Shown here piece by piece: positions 1-9,988 of a stretch of 52,354 nucleotides of DNA. Each line of letters begins with the position of its first letter. The first letter of the stretch is position 1. The DNA is from Calothrix sp. PCC 7103 (GTDB lineage: Bacteria; Cyanobacteriota; Cyanobacteriia; Cyanobacteriales; Nostocaceae): contig NZ_KB217478.1 of NCBI RefSeq assembly GCF_000331305.1, positions 8,630,979 to 8,683,332 on the forward strand, given 5' to 3'. A program made the position numbers and the translations under genes. The notes under the pieces are model-generated. The model worked only from the letters and a program-made list of their open reading frames with translations, searched no databases and was not told where the DNA came from.

Positions 1-485
1 CAATCTACCCCTATAATTTTTAGAGAATCAGGTGATGGTAAAGGTATTCTACGAACTAAATTTAATAGCGTATTACGACTTGTGTTTAAGCCTAATTTTT
101 GTGATAATCTGAATCCTGCTGCACCACCTGATGCTAAACCTATCGCAGTTAATCGAGACGCTAATCTCATAGTTCGACGTGCCCACGGAGCCACAATATC
201 TGTTAATCTTTCAGTAAATATTCGTCTTTTACATTCCGTATTGATGCAAAAAAATTTCCTCACACGCAGTTGAAGTAAAGTACCATAGTTCGCCCATGAT
301 AAATCAGCTATTTTACGCTCATAGTGGCTATGAATTTTATGTGTTGCCTCATTGCAGACTGGACATTTAACTGCTGTTTGTACTGAAGAAACAAGCACGA
401 TTACCTCCCTTCGCTCCTCGTCAATATTACAACTTTCAAGCAGGAGAAGATTTTTATCTGGTAATAAGCTTTTTAGTACTTCCAT
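1..485 (-). CDS. ISL3-type transposase, N-terminal part (cut by window edge)
   Basis: Reading the minus strand from an ATG at 485 gives 161 codons open to the window edge. The protein begins MEVLKSLLPDKNLLLLES and carries a zinc-finger pattern, CPVC near residue 41 and a second Cys pair (FFCINTEC) near residue 73. After that comes a helical stretch with WARRTMRLASRL and a second helix-turn-helix-like segment (SRNTLLNLVRR), ending IIGVD. This zf-ISL3, HTH and DDE-start order is the ISL3 family layout. The catalytic domain lies off-window, so I cannot tell whether the element is intact. No terminal inverted repeat was recognised upstream of the start. The small plus-strand frame at 82-273 is its shadow. 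Confidence 0.8.
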   Translation of the reverse strand, partial: MEVLKSLLPDKNLLLLESCNIDEERREVIVLVSSVQTAVKCPVCNEATHKIHSHYERKIADLSWANYGTLLQLRVRKFFCINTECKRRIFTERLTDIVAPWARRTMRLASRLTAIGLASGGAAGFRLSQKLGLNTSRNTLLNLVRRIPLPSPDSLKIIGVD

Positions 486-1317
486 ATTATAATGAAATCT
501 AATATACTAGTATAAATATTTATTATTTTTATTTTAAAACTAAAAAATTATACAGTCAAATGTCTTCACCCTTACTCCTTCCTTCTGCCCTCTGCCTACT
601 GCCCTCTGCCAAGAACGTTTCCAAAGCTTTCACCAAAACTTGACAAGAACCATTTTTTGCAACACTTTCATATTATTTGTCAAAACAGCTAATAAATGTT
701 AGAGACCGTTAGGCATAAGCGTTATATTGCTCTATAGATTAATTTGCCGGACAAAATAGGGATTTGTGTTTAGTTTGTATAATATCACTCAATAGACATA
801 ATGTATATATATCTATCTTATGAAATACTAATCAAGTATGACTTCTTTACAACAAACTAAGTTTATAATTTATTTACTAAAAAAAAATTAAGTATTTCAA
901 TACTTCGTATAAATAAAAGGATGCTGTTTAAGCATTAATACATACATCGCTGCTGTAATAAAAACACCGTATAAATAAATACAAGTATTTTTAATATTAA
1001 ATCATTCTTAAGATAGATGGATAAATGCAAACAAAACCAAATAATCCTACAAAATACGACTAACAAATATGACTGAAAGCTATGAAATTGAAGGAATATC
1101 GCAAGAATATGCTAATTTTTAAATTGCCACCAAGATTTTATTAAACACTATAATCATTGACAGGAAATAACCGTAATAATTCAGAATATACATGTTAAAA
1201 AGCAAACTAATTTAGACAAAAAGTACTTACAGACCTCTTTAATCAAATTTATTAACGTATAAGACGGCTGAGGACAGCCGTTCCACAAGATTTTCACTCT
1301 TATTTCCTTCATAGAAT
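486..1317. other. AT-rich intergenic spacer
   Basis: About 830 bases between the transposase start and the hmpE stop. It is very AT-rich, with several short direct and inverted AT motifs and no frame with coding character beyond about 20 codons. It probably holds the transposase promoter (AT-rich stretch 495-540) and the 3' trailer of the hmp operon. No tRNA, CRISPR or classical terminator was seen. Confidence 0.6.
581..610. repeat. CTGCC-type short tandem repeat
   Basis: Degenerate tandem units of the form CTGCCCT/CTGCCTA, about four copies. This kind of low-complexity heptamer repeat is common between genes in filamentous cyanobacteria. No function can be read from it. Confidence 0.6.
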
Positions 1318-4300
1318 TTAAGCATTTGGACTTACTAGTTTCTCTCCTTTCAGCATCCTAGACGCCGCTTCTAGCAATGCTTCTTCTAAGTAAGGTTTTG
1401 TAAAGTACCCACTGGCGCCTAAATTTATTGCCATTTGTTTATGTTTATCGGCGCCACGTGATGTCAGCATAGCTATAGGTAACTGGCTCAAGCTCGGTTC
1501 CTTAGATATACGAGATAATAATTCCAGTCCGTCGCAACGTGGCATTTCTATATCACAGAATACTATGTCACACGGTAAACCTGAACGTAATTTCTCCCAT
1601 GCTTCTTGACCATCACGCGCTTGTTCTACTCTATACCCTGCTTTATTAAACGAGAGTGATAATAATTCGCGTACTGTGATTGAATCATCTACTATCAGTA
1701 CAGTTGGGTCGATTTTGGCGCCCATTGACTCTGTACTATTACTTGCCGCTTCAAAGAATGGTACAGGACTTGCGAGCGCTGTACGTCCTTGGAATATATC
1801 GATTATTTCCAATACATCCGCTATGGGCATTATTCTACCATCCCCCAACACAGTGGCGCCTGCTACTCCTATTGGTTTCGGTGCCGGACCTTCAAACTGT
1901 TTAATTACTATTTCTTGCTCACTCAACACAGCATCTACTTGTAACCCTATTAATGTAGATGCCGAACGTATCACTACCACCGATACCATATCATCATCGC
2001 GCGTTCCCCCATACACACTTCCCCGACTTATTTGCCGATTTAATGTTAATAGTTCTTTCAACGGTTTAAATGGTAATTTAGTATCACGCCACAATATATA
2101 TAGTGTACCATCGGCATTTTTATGAATGCTTTTAGTTGATATATCTAATGTGTCTTCCACACCATCCATAGGAAATGCAATTCGCGCTTTATCCCATACA
2201 CAACACAATGCTTTACATATACTTAGGGTTAACGGTAATCGTATCGTAAAGTTTGTTCCTTTACCTAGCGTTGAATCTGTTGTTATTGTTCCTCTAATTT
2301 CACTAATACTAGTACGTACAACATCCATCCCCACACCACGACCTGCTAAATCATCGGCTTGGTCTTTTGTACTAAAATTAGGTTGGAACAATAATTCATA
2401 CACTTCAATCTTGGATATGGTTTTCGCAATTTCTGGTGTTATCAACCCGACTTTTATCGCTTTTTGTTTCACATAATCAGCATTAATACCCGCACCATCA
2501 TCCGATACAGATATTACAGTTTGGTTTCCTTGATGGAACGCACGCACTGTTATTACCCCTACAGGTTGTTTACCCTTACTCGTTCTTTCGTCTGGTGTTT
2601 CAATACCGTGAGCTATGGCATTATTGAGCATATGTATTAACGGGTCGGTCAAATGCTCTAATATCATTTTATCTATCAGCGTATCTTGACCTTCTATTAC
2701 TAACTCAACTTGCTTCCCACATTTAATCGCATTATCTCGCACACCCCGTTTTACCCGGTCGGTTACTTGCGAAAAAGGAACCATCCGTGCTTTCGTTAAA
2801 CCTTCTTGTAACTGTGTTGTTACCTGCCTAAATTGCCTTGCAACTCTCTCTGTTTCCTCGGTAACAAAATCAATATCACTCGCAGATTCGCGAACCCTAA
2901 CTATCAACTCAATCATCTCTTGAGATAATGTATGGAACGGTGTAAACCTATCCATCTCTAACTCAGAAAATCCTCTATCACTATCCTTATTACTTACTGG
3001 TGTACTAAAACCCCCATTATTACCATGTTTACGTGTTGCCAACAAAGATGCTTCTAGTAACGAACGTTCGTACAATTCCTGCATTCTGGCGCCAACATCA
3101 CTTAAATGGTGTATTTGTATAAGTAAATTATCCAGCGACTGACGTAAACGTTCCTGGTCTTGTTCGAGGGTGTTACGGTTAACCACCAACTCCCCAACCA
3201 AGTTACTCATATCATCCAGATGTTTTACAGACACCTTCATTAACTGTTCAAACCGTGCTGTACTGCGTCTATTAGTATTGCTTCGTTTAGAAACAGCATT
3301 GAGTGACTGTGATGTTCCAGCAATACTGTCACTTGATGCCAGCATTTTTTCTAAGTCGCCAAATTCATCTATCGCTTCTATATTATTACTGTTCGATGTA
3401 ACATTATTGTAAGCTGCTACATTTGAAGGCGCCTCGACTTCACTATTACCACTATCATGGACTAATAAAGCTTCGAGTGCGGCAAATTCGTCATCATCAA
3501 TTAAATCAGAATTAAATGCAATAGACAGCGGTTCGAGTGATTTATCGGGTGTAACAGCATACTCTGTTTCTTCTATAATGAAAGTTTCTTCTAAAAAGTT
3601 ATCCGATATTTCTGAGTTGTTGCTAACATTATTTACCCCATCTTCTAACTCAATGTTAAAGTCAGTATCATCTAAAATATCATCTAACCCAATATCAAAA
3701 CTTTGGACAATTGTTTCAGAAGCAACTTGCGATTCGACTTCAGATGTATCAAAGTTCCAAATATCCTTTATTTCCGGAATAGTACTTGATGTTTCGGTCG
3801 TAGAATGTATAAATTCTGGCTCGATGGGAGTAAAATGTAATTGCTGTAATTCCTCAACATCATCATTATTATAATCAGAAACAGCGGGCAGAAGTGACGG
3901 CGTTAACTCTTCAAATAAATCATTAATATCATCAAATGTTAGTGACAAATTCTCATCCGAATTCTCAAGCTCCATATAACCATCAAAAATATCATCACTC
4001 GCAGTTGCGGCAAATAAACTTGACTCTAATATAGATGCTACCGACTCTGAATCATCAACTAAATTTAATACAACTGACTCGGAACTAACCGACGACTCCT
4101 CCAAACTCCATTCATATGCAAACTCCCCCTCAGTTTGCTCCGAAAATTCTGGTACAATTGGACTAATTTGGGAATTTATTATATCATCAATACTAGCAAC
4201 GGACGGATTGGATAAGTTGTTATCAACAATAATTAACTCTTCAACATCATCAAGAGAACTACCAAACAACTGAACAACCGTTAACTCATCATTGCCCCTA

Positions 4301-5793
4301 TTAGGACGTTCATAGAAATTGGTACCAGAATCAATAACTAACAAATCATCGAGTTCGCTATTCGACGCATCAACATCATAACCAGCATCTGAGGAGTTTT
4401 CAATACCACTACTAACCGAAATTTCTGGAAGTTGTTCTACCGTTGTTATATCATCTAACTCCGAAGCATCATCCTTAAATAACTCGTCGAGTTCTGTAAG
4501 TTCAGCAATACCTACTTCTGGCCCATGATGGTCTTCATACGTACTCGTACCATTTAAAAAACTTAACTCATTAATATTCTCGGCAACTTTATCATCCGAG
4601 TCGTTTACATCTTGTATCTCTTGTATCTCTTGTATCTCTTGTATCTCTTGTATATTGTCAGATAATTCAAACTCATATTCAATACTATCAGAGTCTGAGG
4701 TAACTTCTATTTCTGTAATACCAGTAATATCTGTAACATCAATCTCAAAGTCCAATTGTTCGGTTATACCAAACAAAGAATTAATGTCATCCGAGTTGAT
4801 ATCATCGAAATCGATATCGTGTAAAAAAGGACTATGGTCAGATATTTGATTTAAATCAGTTATTTCAACTATAGAATCACTTACCGCCGTTTCTTCAAAG
4901 ACTTTATTATCAAAGAAGTCGCTGCTGAGTTCGAGCAGGGAAATATCTGGTACATTCTGGAGTGCTTCTAACTGTGGACTAATGGCAATGGAAGCATCGA
5001 GACCTGCAATTGCCAATTCAAGAGCAGTTTTAATTTCTGTAATAATAATCTTTGCTAAGGTCAAATAACTATTATCTGGGTTAGTCACCGCAGTTGCAGC
5101 ACCTCTACACAAATGACACCAATTAGTCAACTTTAAATCTTGTCCAATAATCACCAAATATTGTAAACAAGCTTCTAAACCCTTACGAGACGAGTCAGTT
5201 GCCTCTTGTTTAAATAATTGCAACATATCCCGAAGCTTTTGTAATACCCCACTTTGGAACTGTTGCCAATCTTTTTCTGTGCTAACGGGTGTTATTGTTG
5301 GGGAGACGTGATTCATCACGTCATTACTATGGGGTTCCAGGGTGCTGACTTTAATAGTGGTACCATTTTGTGTACCCAAAAGTGACTCTAAATGTTCATT
5401 CAACCATCCAAAGACGGGTTCAGCTTCACTCATCAAGTTAGCTGCTGCTTCTTCAGAAAGTCCAAACGGGCCGCTTAAATGTTCGAGTAAAGCTTTGAGA
5501 GTATCAGAAACACCAAGAAATAAAGACTCTAACTTTTGGTCAACAATAATTGGATTTTCTTTTAAAACCTTAAAGCAATCTTCCAAACGGTGTGCAGTCC
5601 GCTGAATACTATTTAAAGATAACATTGCGGCGCCACCTTTTATAGAATGAGCAGCCCGAAACACTTCGTTAATCATTTCCTGGTCATTTAAAGTTTCCTG
5701 AAGATTCAGCAAACCTTGCTCAATCGTATTTAAATGGTCTCTCGCTTCTTCTATAAAATAGCCTAATATACGTTGTTGTTGTTCAGGTAACAT
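1318..5793 (-). CDS. hmpE: HmpE: CheA-like hybrid histidine kinase of the hormogonium motility system
   Basis: 1491 residues. An N-terminal Hpt (P1) domain, residues about 5-110, holds the phospho-histidine in AAHSIKGGAAM (His49). A very long acidic Ser/Asp/Glu-rich linker, about residues 170-850, contains an IQE repeat. Then follow the dimerisation segment, the ATPase domain with N box (MLNNAIAHGIETPDER) and G box (GRGVGMDVVR), a CheW-like domain, and a C-terminal receiver with VLIVDDS and the acceptor Asp in FCDIEMPRCDG (about 1410). This is the CheA/PilL layout. As last gene of the hmp operon it should be coupled by HmpC to receptor HmpD and phosphorylate HmpB and its own receiver, steering type IV pili. 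The linker is unusually long. No clear ribosome site precedes the ATG. Confidence 0.93.
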   Translation of the reverse strand: MLPEQQQRILGYFIEEARDHLNTIEQGLLNLQETLNDQEMINEVFRAAHSIKGGAAMLSLNSIQRTAHRLEDCFKVLKENPIIVDQKLESLFLGVSDTLKALLEHLSGPFGLSEEAAANLMSEAEPVFGWLNEHLESLLGTQNGTTIKVSTLEPHSNDVMNHVSPTITPVSTEKDWQQFQSGVLQKLRDMLQLFKQEATDSSRKGLEACLQYLVIIGQDLKLTNWCHLCRGAATAVTNPDNSYLTLAKIIITEIKTALELAIAGLDASIAISPQLEALQNVPDISLLELSSDFFDNKVFEETAVSDSIVEITDLNQISDHSPFLHDIDFDDINSDDINSLFGITEQLDFEIDVTDITGITEIEVTSDSDSIEYEFELSDNIQEIQEIQEIQEIQDVNDSDDKVAENINELSFLNGTSTYEDHHGPEVGIAELTELDELFKDDASELDDITTVEQLPEISVSSGIENSSDAGYDVDASNSELDDLLVIDSGTNFYERPNRGNDELTVVQLFGSSLDDVEELIIVDNNLSNPSVASIDDIINSQISPIVPEFSEQTEGEFAYEWSLEESSVSSESVVLNLVDDSESVASILESSLFAATASDDIFDGYMELENSDENLSLTFDDINDLFEELTPSLLPAVSDYNNDDVEELQQLHFTPIEPEFIHSTTETSSTIPEIKDIWNFDTSEVESQVASETIVQSFDIGLDDILDDTDFNIELEDGVNNVSNNSEISDNFLEETFIIEETEYAVTPDKSLEPLSIAFNSDLIDDDEFAALEALLVHDSGNSEVEAPSNVAAYNNVTSNSNNIEAIDEFGDLEKMLASSDSIAGTSQSLNAVSKRSNTNRRSTARFEQLMKVSVKHLDDMSNLVGELVVNRNTLEQDQERLRQSLDNLLIQIHHLSDVGARMQELYERSLLEASLLATRKHGNNGGFSTPVSNKDSDRGFSELEMDRFTPFHTLSQEMIELIVRVRESASDIDFVTEETERVARQFRQVTTQLQEGLTKARMVPFSQVTDRVKRGVRDNAIKCGKQVELVIEGQDTLIDKMILEHLTDPLIHMLNNAIAHGIETPDERTSKGKQPVGVITVRAFHQGNQTVISVSDDGAGINADYVKQKAIKVGLITPEIAKTISKIEVYELLFQPNFSTKDQADDLAGRGVGMDVVRTSISEIRGTITTDSTLGKGTNFTIRLPLTLSICKALCCVWDKARIAFPMDGVEDTLDISTKSIHKNADGTLYILWRDTKLPFKPLKELLTLNRQISRGSVYGGTRDDDMVSVVVIRSASTLIGLQVDAVLSEQEIVIKQFEGPAPKPIGVAGATVLGDGRIMPIADVLEIIDIFQGRTALASPVPFFEAASNSTESMGAKIDPTVLIVDDSITVRELLSLSFNKAGYRVEQARDGQEAWEKLRSGLPCDIVFCDIEMPRCDGLELLSRISKEPSLSQLPIAMLTSRGADKHKQMAINLGASGYFTKPYLEEALLEAASRMLKGEKLVSPNA
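4611..4655 (-). repeat. 9-bp tandem repeat inside hmpE
   Basis: Four exact copies of CTTGTATCT (plus-strand reading) and a fifth with one change. It encodes the repeated tripeptide IQE in the acidic linker of HmpE. Because the unit is 9 bp, copy-number change keeps the frame. Confidence 0.9.
5305..5322. repeat. GACGTGAT-type palindrome inside hmpE
   Basis: GACGTGATTCATCACGTC is a perfect 8-bp-arm palindrome in the hmpE linker (protein NDVMNHVS). It has the same core as the intergenic hairpin at 43788-43815, so it looks like a dispersed repeat that landed in frame in a tolerant linker. Confidence 0.6.
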
Positions 5794-5949
5794 AAATTTA
5801 AATAGTAAAAAGTGCGCTCGTGAGTCGTGCTGTGTAAGTAAGAAGTAAAGAGTTTTGATTTTAAAGTTTTATAGTTTTGAGTAAGAAATGAAGAGTTTTG
5901 AGTGAGGAATAATAAATTAAAAATTATAACTTTGTAACTTTCTTCTCTT

Positions 5950-5976
5950 CTCACTCAGCACTCAGCACTTTCCACT
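5950..5976. repeat. CTCAGCA heptamer repeat in the hmpD-hmpE gap
   Basis: Tandem CTCAGCA heptamers just after the hmpD stop codon, followed by a degenerate unit. Related to the longer inverted arrangement at 46042-46107. The rest of the 184-base hmpD-hmpE gap is AT-rich with no gene. Confidence 0.65.
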
Positions 5977-5977
5977 C

Positions 5978-8959
5978 TCATCTGGATTCTGCGGTTTCTA
6001 CACGGAAGCGTTCTACCGACGCAATTAAGTCGCGTGATACACCCACCAAGTGTTGCAAAGCTCCAGATACTCGCTGTGCTTCTTGGGATGTCTCTTGAGC
6101 AGTTAACTCTACCGACTGCATAACCTGTGCAACTGCACGCGATGTTTCGGTTTGGTCTACGGTGTCAGCGGTGATGGAACGTACTAATATATCGATACGG
6201 TTGGCAACCTGGATAATGTTGTCGAGCGAGCGTTTTGCTTCTTCGGCAAGTTTTGTACCTGTAATTACCTGCTGTGTTCCTTCTTCCATCGCTGTCATTA
6301 CAGAACTCGTCTCACTTTGAATTTGCATCACAATTTGTTCTATCTCTTTGAGAGATTTCGCTGACTTATCCGCTAACTGCCTAACTTCATCTGCGACAAT
6401 TGCAAATCCTCGTCCTGCTTCTCCTGCTCGCGCTGCTTCTATCGAAGCGTTTAATGCCAGCAAATTAGTTCGGGAAGCAATTTGAGAAATTAATGCGACA
6501 ATTTTAGAAATTTCTTGCGAAGATTCTGCCAACCTCTTAACTTTGCGCGTGGTTTCTGCCACTGTTTCCCGAATTTCTAAAATACCCGCTACGGTGTTTT
6601 CTACAGCTTCGCCACCTTTAAGGGCAATAGAACTTGCATCGCGAGCTACTGTCTCAGCTTCGCGTGCTGCTTCTGCCACCCGTTGTATAGAATCTGTCAT
6701 TACCTGTACAGAGTTGAGTGTAACAGCGAGTTCTTCAGCTTGACGTAATGCGTCTGTAGAAAGCGCGCGGGCAAATGTTTCAGAATTTGTGGCGCCTTTA
6801 GTAACCTCCTTCGCGGCAACTTTAACTTGTTGGACAATATCCCGCAGGTTTTGAATCGTTAAATTGAAAGCATCGGCAACGGCGCCAAGTACGTCAGCTG
6901 TTACTTCAGCTTGTACAGTTAAATCACCCCGCGCGGCGCCTTCCACATCATCAAGTAAGCGAATTACCTGGCGTTGCAAGTTTTCTTTCGCTTCTTCTTG
7001 TTCTTGTGCCTTGCGTGTAGCTTCATTCGTCGTGGTAAAAATAACACGAGTCATCTCATTAAAACCCGCAGCCAACTGTCCAAATTCATCTTCAGAATAT
7101 ACAGTTGCTTGCACTCCCAAATTACCTTGACGTACACTGTCAAACTGACTTTGTAAATTTTTAGTGGTGCGACGAATTTGTTTAAACGTCAAACTACCCA
7201 TCACCCCAGTTGTAGTAAAAGAAACAACTCCCGCAGCTAATGCCATTGCCCAACCAGTTCGACTAATGGCGCTACGTTCAGTTCCATTCTGTGATAAGTT
7301 AGCAGCACCAAAGCTGACAGTCGCAACAACAATGGCACTGACAACACCTACTGTTGCTGCAATAAACCATTGTTTACTTTCTAAAGGAGCATTTTCTAAT
7401 GGCGCCAGTATACCTTGTTCTATACTTACTTGTGGTTCTAAGCGGCTAACATCAGACTGAGTAAATATAGGTACAGCTTCTTGAGAGGAAGTGATACTAA
7501 ATAACTCTGAGTCACGTGTAGCTTCTGCTTTATTTAATTTAGGAGAAGTACCGATACTTTGTGTGTTCGATTTTATCGGGGTATTAAAAGACCCAGAATG
7601 TAAAGATTGGGAACCACCAAAAGTAGATTCGTGGCTCATTTCAAACCCTGGAATGTTACCAAGGTCATCGAATGCATCAAAATCTTCTAAAAACTCTATA
7701 TTGTTAGAATTTTTGTTGACACTATTGTTTGAACTCGAACTTTTTGATTCAAAAGAAGACACACTGTTATTATCAGATGCTTTCTCAATATCTGGGGTGC
7801 CGCTATCTGACCCAAACGCTGATTCAAACGCTTCAAAATCAAAGCTGTCATCCATATCGAAGCTGCTAGCATTCGATGCCGGATTACTCGCAAGCACGCT
7901 CTTATCTTGGGTTGCATCGATACTAAACGTCGAAAACTCACCCCGAATTCGTTGTTGTGTTTCTGTAGTTAAATTTGCACTACTTTCATGAGCATCTAAA
8001 ATACTATCAAACGTTGTAGAATTTAATGTATCAGTCTTAATTTCTGCTTTGGGAGTTGCATTATTATCATTAATATAAAGAGTTACATCATCATCATTAT
8101 TTACACCATTTAAATCAGAATTCTGATGATAAAATGATTCTGATTCCATTACAAAGTCAGGTATATCAAATGGTTCGGAGCTATTAGTAGTCTTTAGATT
8201 ATTCCCATTACCAGTATCTAAGTTATTGCTTGGTGTCAGATCAGATAGCCAAAATGCAGGTAATTCTAGTTCGGTTTTATCTTCAAAAGCGTTGTTAGGA
8301 ATTGCATCTTCTGAATAATTAGCAAATGGGTCATTATTGCTGGGAGTATCGCTAACTTTGTAACTAAATAAGGTGCTGTCGGTGGGTATATCAAAGGGAT
8401 TGCTTGATGGTAGGTTGTTATCACTAGAATCACTGAAGTGATTATTATCAATATTGGAATCACTGAAGTGATTATTACTATTCAATGCGCTCAGGTCAAA
8501 ACCGCTTTTAGATATATCCATATCACCAAATGGAGAAGCCGAAGCGGTAGAGTCTGGATATGGTGCCACAGCATCAAACTCGCTAGCATCAACCAAATCA
8601 GAGAAATTAGCCGACTCGTTATTTGTAAGCACCTCGTCGGTTATATCCGACTCTTTAAAGTTGGTGTCGGTATTAGAAAATTGTTGGTAGTGACTAATAT
8701 TTTCTAAACCAGTTTTTGCAAAAGCGGTAATTTCTGGGTCACTAGTAATTTCTAAAACTTTTTCGTACTCAACTGTCGCAACATCATATTTTTGCAACAC
8801 ATAATAAACATGTCCCCGTAGTAAATGTGTATTAGGGTCATGCGGCGCCATAGTCACTACAGTATCAACCAAGGTGGCAGCCTGGTGATAATTTTGTTGA
8901 GCATAGGCATTAACAGCCTGTTGATATATCTTTTCGTAATCATCAATACTAGTAGTCAT
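5978..8959 (-). CDS. hmpD: HmpD: methyl-accepting chemotaxis-type receptor of the hormogonium system
   Basis: 993 residues. The N terminus is TPR-like (residues about 5-95, with [17 protein letters not shown]). It is followed by about 400 residues of Asn/Ser/Asp-rich low-complexity sequence, two membrane segments (about 530-590), a HAMP region and a C-terminal MCP signalling domain. The domain's highly conserved tip reads [20 protein letters not shown], about residues 835-855. This is the PilJ/HmpD type receptor; with the TPR and linker in the cytoplasm, the periplasmic loop is very short. A strong GGAGGC precedes the ATG. It sits between hmpC and hmpE and should anchor the CheW/CheA array. 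Short direct repeats encoding NNHFSDS lie near residue 165-180. Confidence 0.93.
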   Translation of the reverse strand: MTTSIDDYEKIYQQAVNAYAQQNYHQAATLVDTVVTMAPHDPNTHLLRGHVYYVLQKYDVATVEYEKVLEITSDPEITAFAKTGLENISHYQQFSNTDTNFKESDITDEVLTNNESANFSDLVDASEFDAVAPYPDSTASASPFGDMDISKSGFDLSALNSNNHFSDSNIDNNHFSDSSDNNLPSSNPFDIPTDSTLFSYKVSDTPSNNDPFANYSEDAIPNNAFEDKTELELPAFWLSDLTPSNNLDTGNGNNLKTTNSSEPFDIPDFVMESESFYHQNSDLNGVNNDDDVTLYINDNNATPKAEIKTDTLNSTTFDSILDAHESSANLTTETQQRIRGEFSTFSIDATQDKSVLASNPASNASSFDMDDSFDFEAFESAFGSDSGTPDIEKASDNNSVSSFESKSSSSNNSVNKNSNNIEFLEDFDAFDDLGNIPGFEMSHESTFGGSQSLHSGSFNTPIKSNTQSIGTSPKLNKAEATRDSELFSITSSQEAVPIFTQSDVSRLEPQVSIEQGILAPLENAPLESKQWFIAATVGVVSAIVVATVSFGAANLSQNGTERSAISRTGWAMALAAGVVSFTTTGVMGSLTFKQIRRTTKNLQSQFDSVRQGNLGVQATVYSEDEFGQLAAGFNEMTRVIFTTTNEATRKAQEQEEAKENLQRQVIRLLDDVEGAARGDLTVQAEVTADVLGAVADAFNLTIQNLRDIVQQVKVAAKEVTKGATNSETFARALSTDALRQAEELAVTLNSVQVMTDSIQRVAEAAREAETVARDASSIALKGGEAVENTVAGILEIRETVAETTRKVKRLAESSQEISKIVALISQIASRTNLLALNASIEAARAGEAGRGFAIVADEVRQLADKSAKSLKEIEQIVMQIQSETSSVMTAMEEGTQQVITGTKLAEEAKRSLDNIIQVANRIDILVRSITADTVDQTETSRAVAQVMQSVELTAQETSQEAQRVSGALQHLVGVSRDLIASVERFRVETAESR

Positions 8960-8981
8960 TTATAGCCTCCGTCTAATCTTA

Positions 8982-9512
8982 TTAACCTGCCCACCGCGCA
9001 GAACGCAAAATAGCAGTTTGGTCTAGCAATCGTAAGCTAGAATTACCTTCTGTATTGGAATACCACTCACCTCGTAAAAAAGGCGCTGCTATATCAGGAA
9101 TATTGGTTGGAGCTAAAAGATGCTGCACCAAAAGCCAATCCATACCACCAATAGAATCAACAGCCAAACCAACAATTGTTTCTTGTTCTTCAATGGCAAT
9201 TACTGGAATTTCCGCGCGGTCGGTATTTAACGGAGTAGCATCACCCAAAAACTGTCCCAAATCAGCGACCCAAATAACACGACCTCGTAAATTTAGAGTA
9301 CCCAAAAGTAAAGGAGAAGCATTAGGAATAGGGGTAATTCTATCGGGACTAAGTTCAATAACCTCGCGAATACCAGTAGCGAGTAAAGCGAACTCTTGGT
9401 GCGAAGGAATAAAGAACCTTAAATGTAACTCACCTTCGGGACTTGATACTTCTAACTCTCGACCCAACTGGTAATCTGAGTCTCCAACTAAAAAATCTGG
9501 TTTTAGTGTCAT
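8982..9512 (-). CDS. hmpC: HmpC: CheW-like adaptor
   Basis: 176 residues from the ATG at 9512, which encodes MTLKPDFLVGDSDYQLGREL. I chose this start because it lies just after the hmpB stop (9520) and has GAGGA about ten bases upstream. An upstream start at 9590 would overlap hmpB by 71 bases and add residues unlike the family. A single CheW fold follows, with typical elements FALLATGIREVIEL, LLGTLNLRGRVIWVADL and VIAIEEQETIVGLAVDSI. It links receptor HmpD to kinase HmpE. Confidence 0.9.
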   Translation of the reverse strand: MTLKPDFLVGDSDYQLGRELEVSSPEGELHLRFFIPSHQEFALLATGIREVIELSPDRITPIPNASPLLLGTLNLRGRVIWVADLGQFLGDATPLNTDRAEIPVIAIEEQETIVGLAVDSIGGMDWLLVQHLLAPTNIPDIAAPFLRGEWYSNTEGNSSLRLLDQTAILRSARWAG

Positions 9513-9519
9513 ATGTGAC

Positions 9520-9894
9520 TCATCCTCGCAGTAATTGTTTAACAGTACCCACCAACTCAGTCGGTTGAAAAGGTTTAGCAATATAGGCATCGGCGCCTTG
9601 TTTCATACCCCAATAGCGGTCAAACTCCTCCCCCTTACTTGAACACATTACGACAGGGACATTTTGAGTCTTTGGGTCAGACTTGAGGCGCCGACACACC
9701 TCGTAACCATTCATTCTAGGCATAACAATATCCAAAACCACCAAATCGGGGGGTTCGCTTAAAATCGCCTCAAGCGCCTCCACCCCATCTGCGGCATGGG
9801 TAACAATCATCCCGCTCGCCTTCAGGAGGTCAGTAATCATCTCCCTCTGCGCGATACTATCTTCCACAATCAGAACTGTACTCATATACCCCAT
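9520..9894 (-). CDS. hmpB: HmpB: CheY/PilH-like single-domain response regulator
   Basis: 124 residues, one receiver domain. The acidic pocket reads VLIVEDS, the phospho-acceptor is the Asp in LVVLDIVMPRMNGYE (Asp57), and the Thr/Ser and Lys switch positions are in VVMCSSKGEEFD and YIAKPFQP. All catalytic residues are intact, unlike HmpA next door. Two start codons are possible: 9894, with AGAGG six bases upstream, and 9885 (MSTVLIVEDS, more typical length). Likely target of HmpE phosphorylation. Confidence 0.92.
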   Translation of the reverse strand: MGYMSTVLIVEDSIAQREMITDLLKASGMIVTHAADGVEALEAILSEPPDLVVLDIVMPRMNGYEVCRRLKSDPKTQNVPVVMCSSKGEEFDRYWGMKQGADAYIAKPFQPTELVGTVKQLLRG

Positions 9895-9988
9895 TACTAC
9901 CTCTTTGTATGTAGATGTCCCTATAAATATGGAACATTCCCTGCCCCGCTTGATTTATGTATAAATTTATTCTATTCCTTGGCAAATT

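Noticed and set aside
82-273. 63-codon plus-strand frame at the left edge
   Set aside because: It is antisense to the ISL3-type transposase, whose minus-strand translation has clear zinc-finger and HTH features.
4655-4849. Ser-rich plus-strand frames antisense to hmpE and hmpD
   Set aside because: They mirror the low-complexity Asp/Glu/Ser codons of the linkers and have no start signals.
9513-9590. Upstream start for hmpC adding 26 residues
   Set aside because: It would overlap hmpB by 71 bases; the internal ATG at 9512 has a ribosome site and gives the family's normal N terminus.
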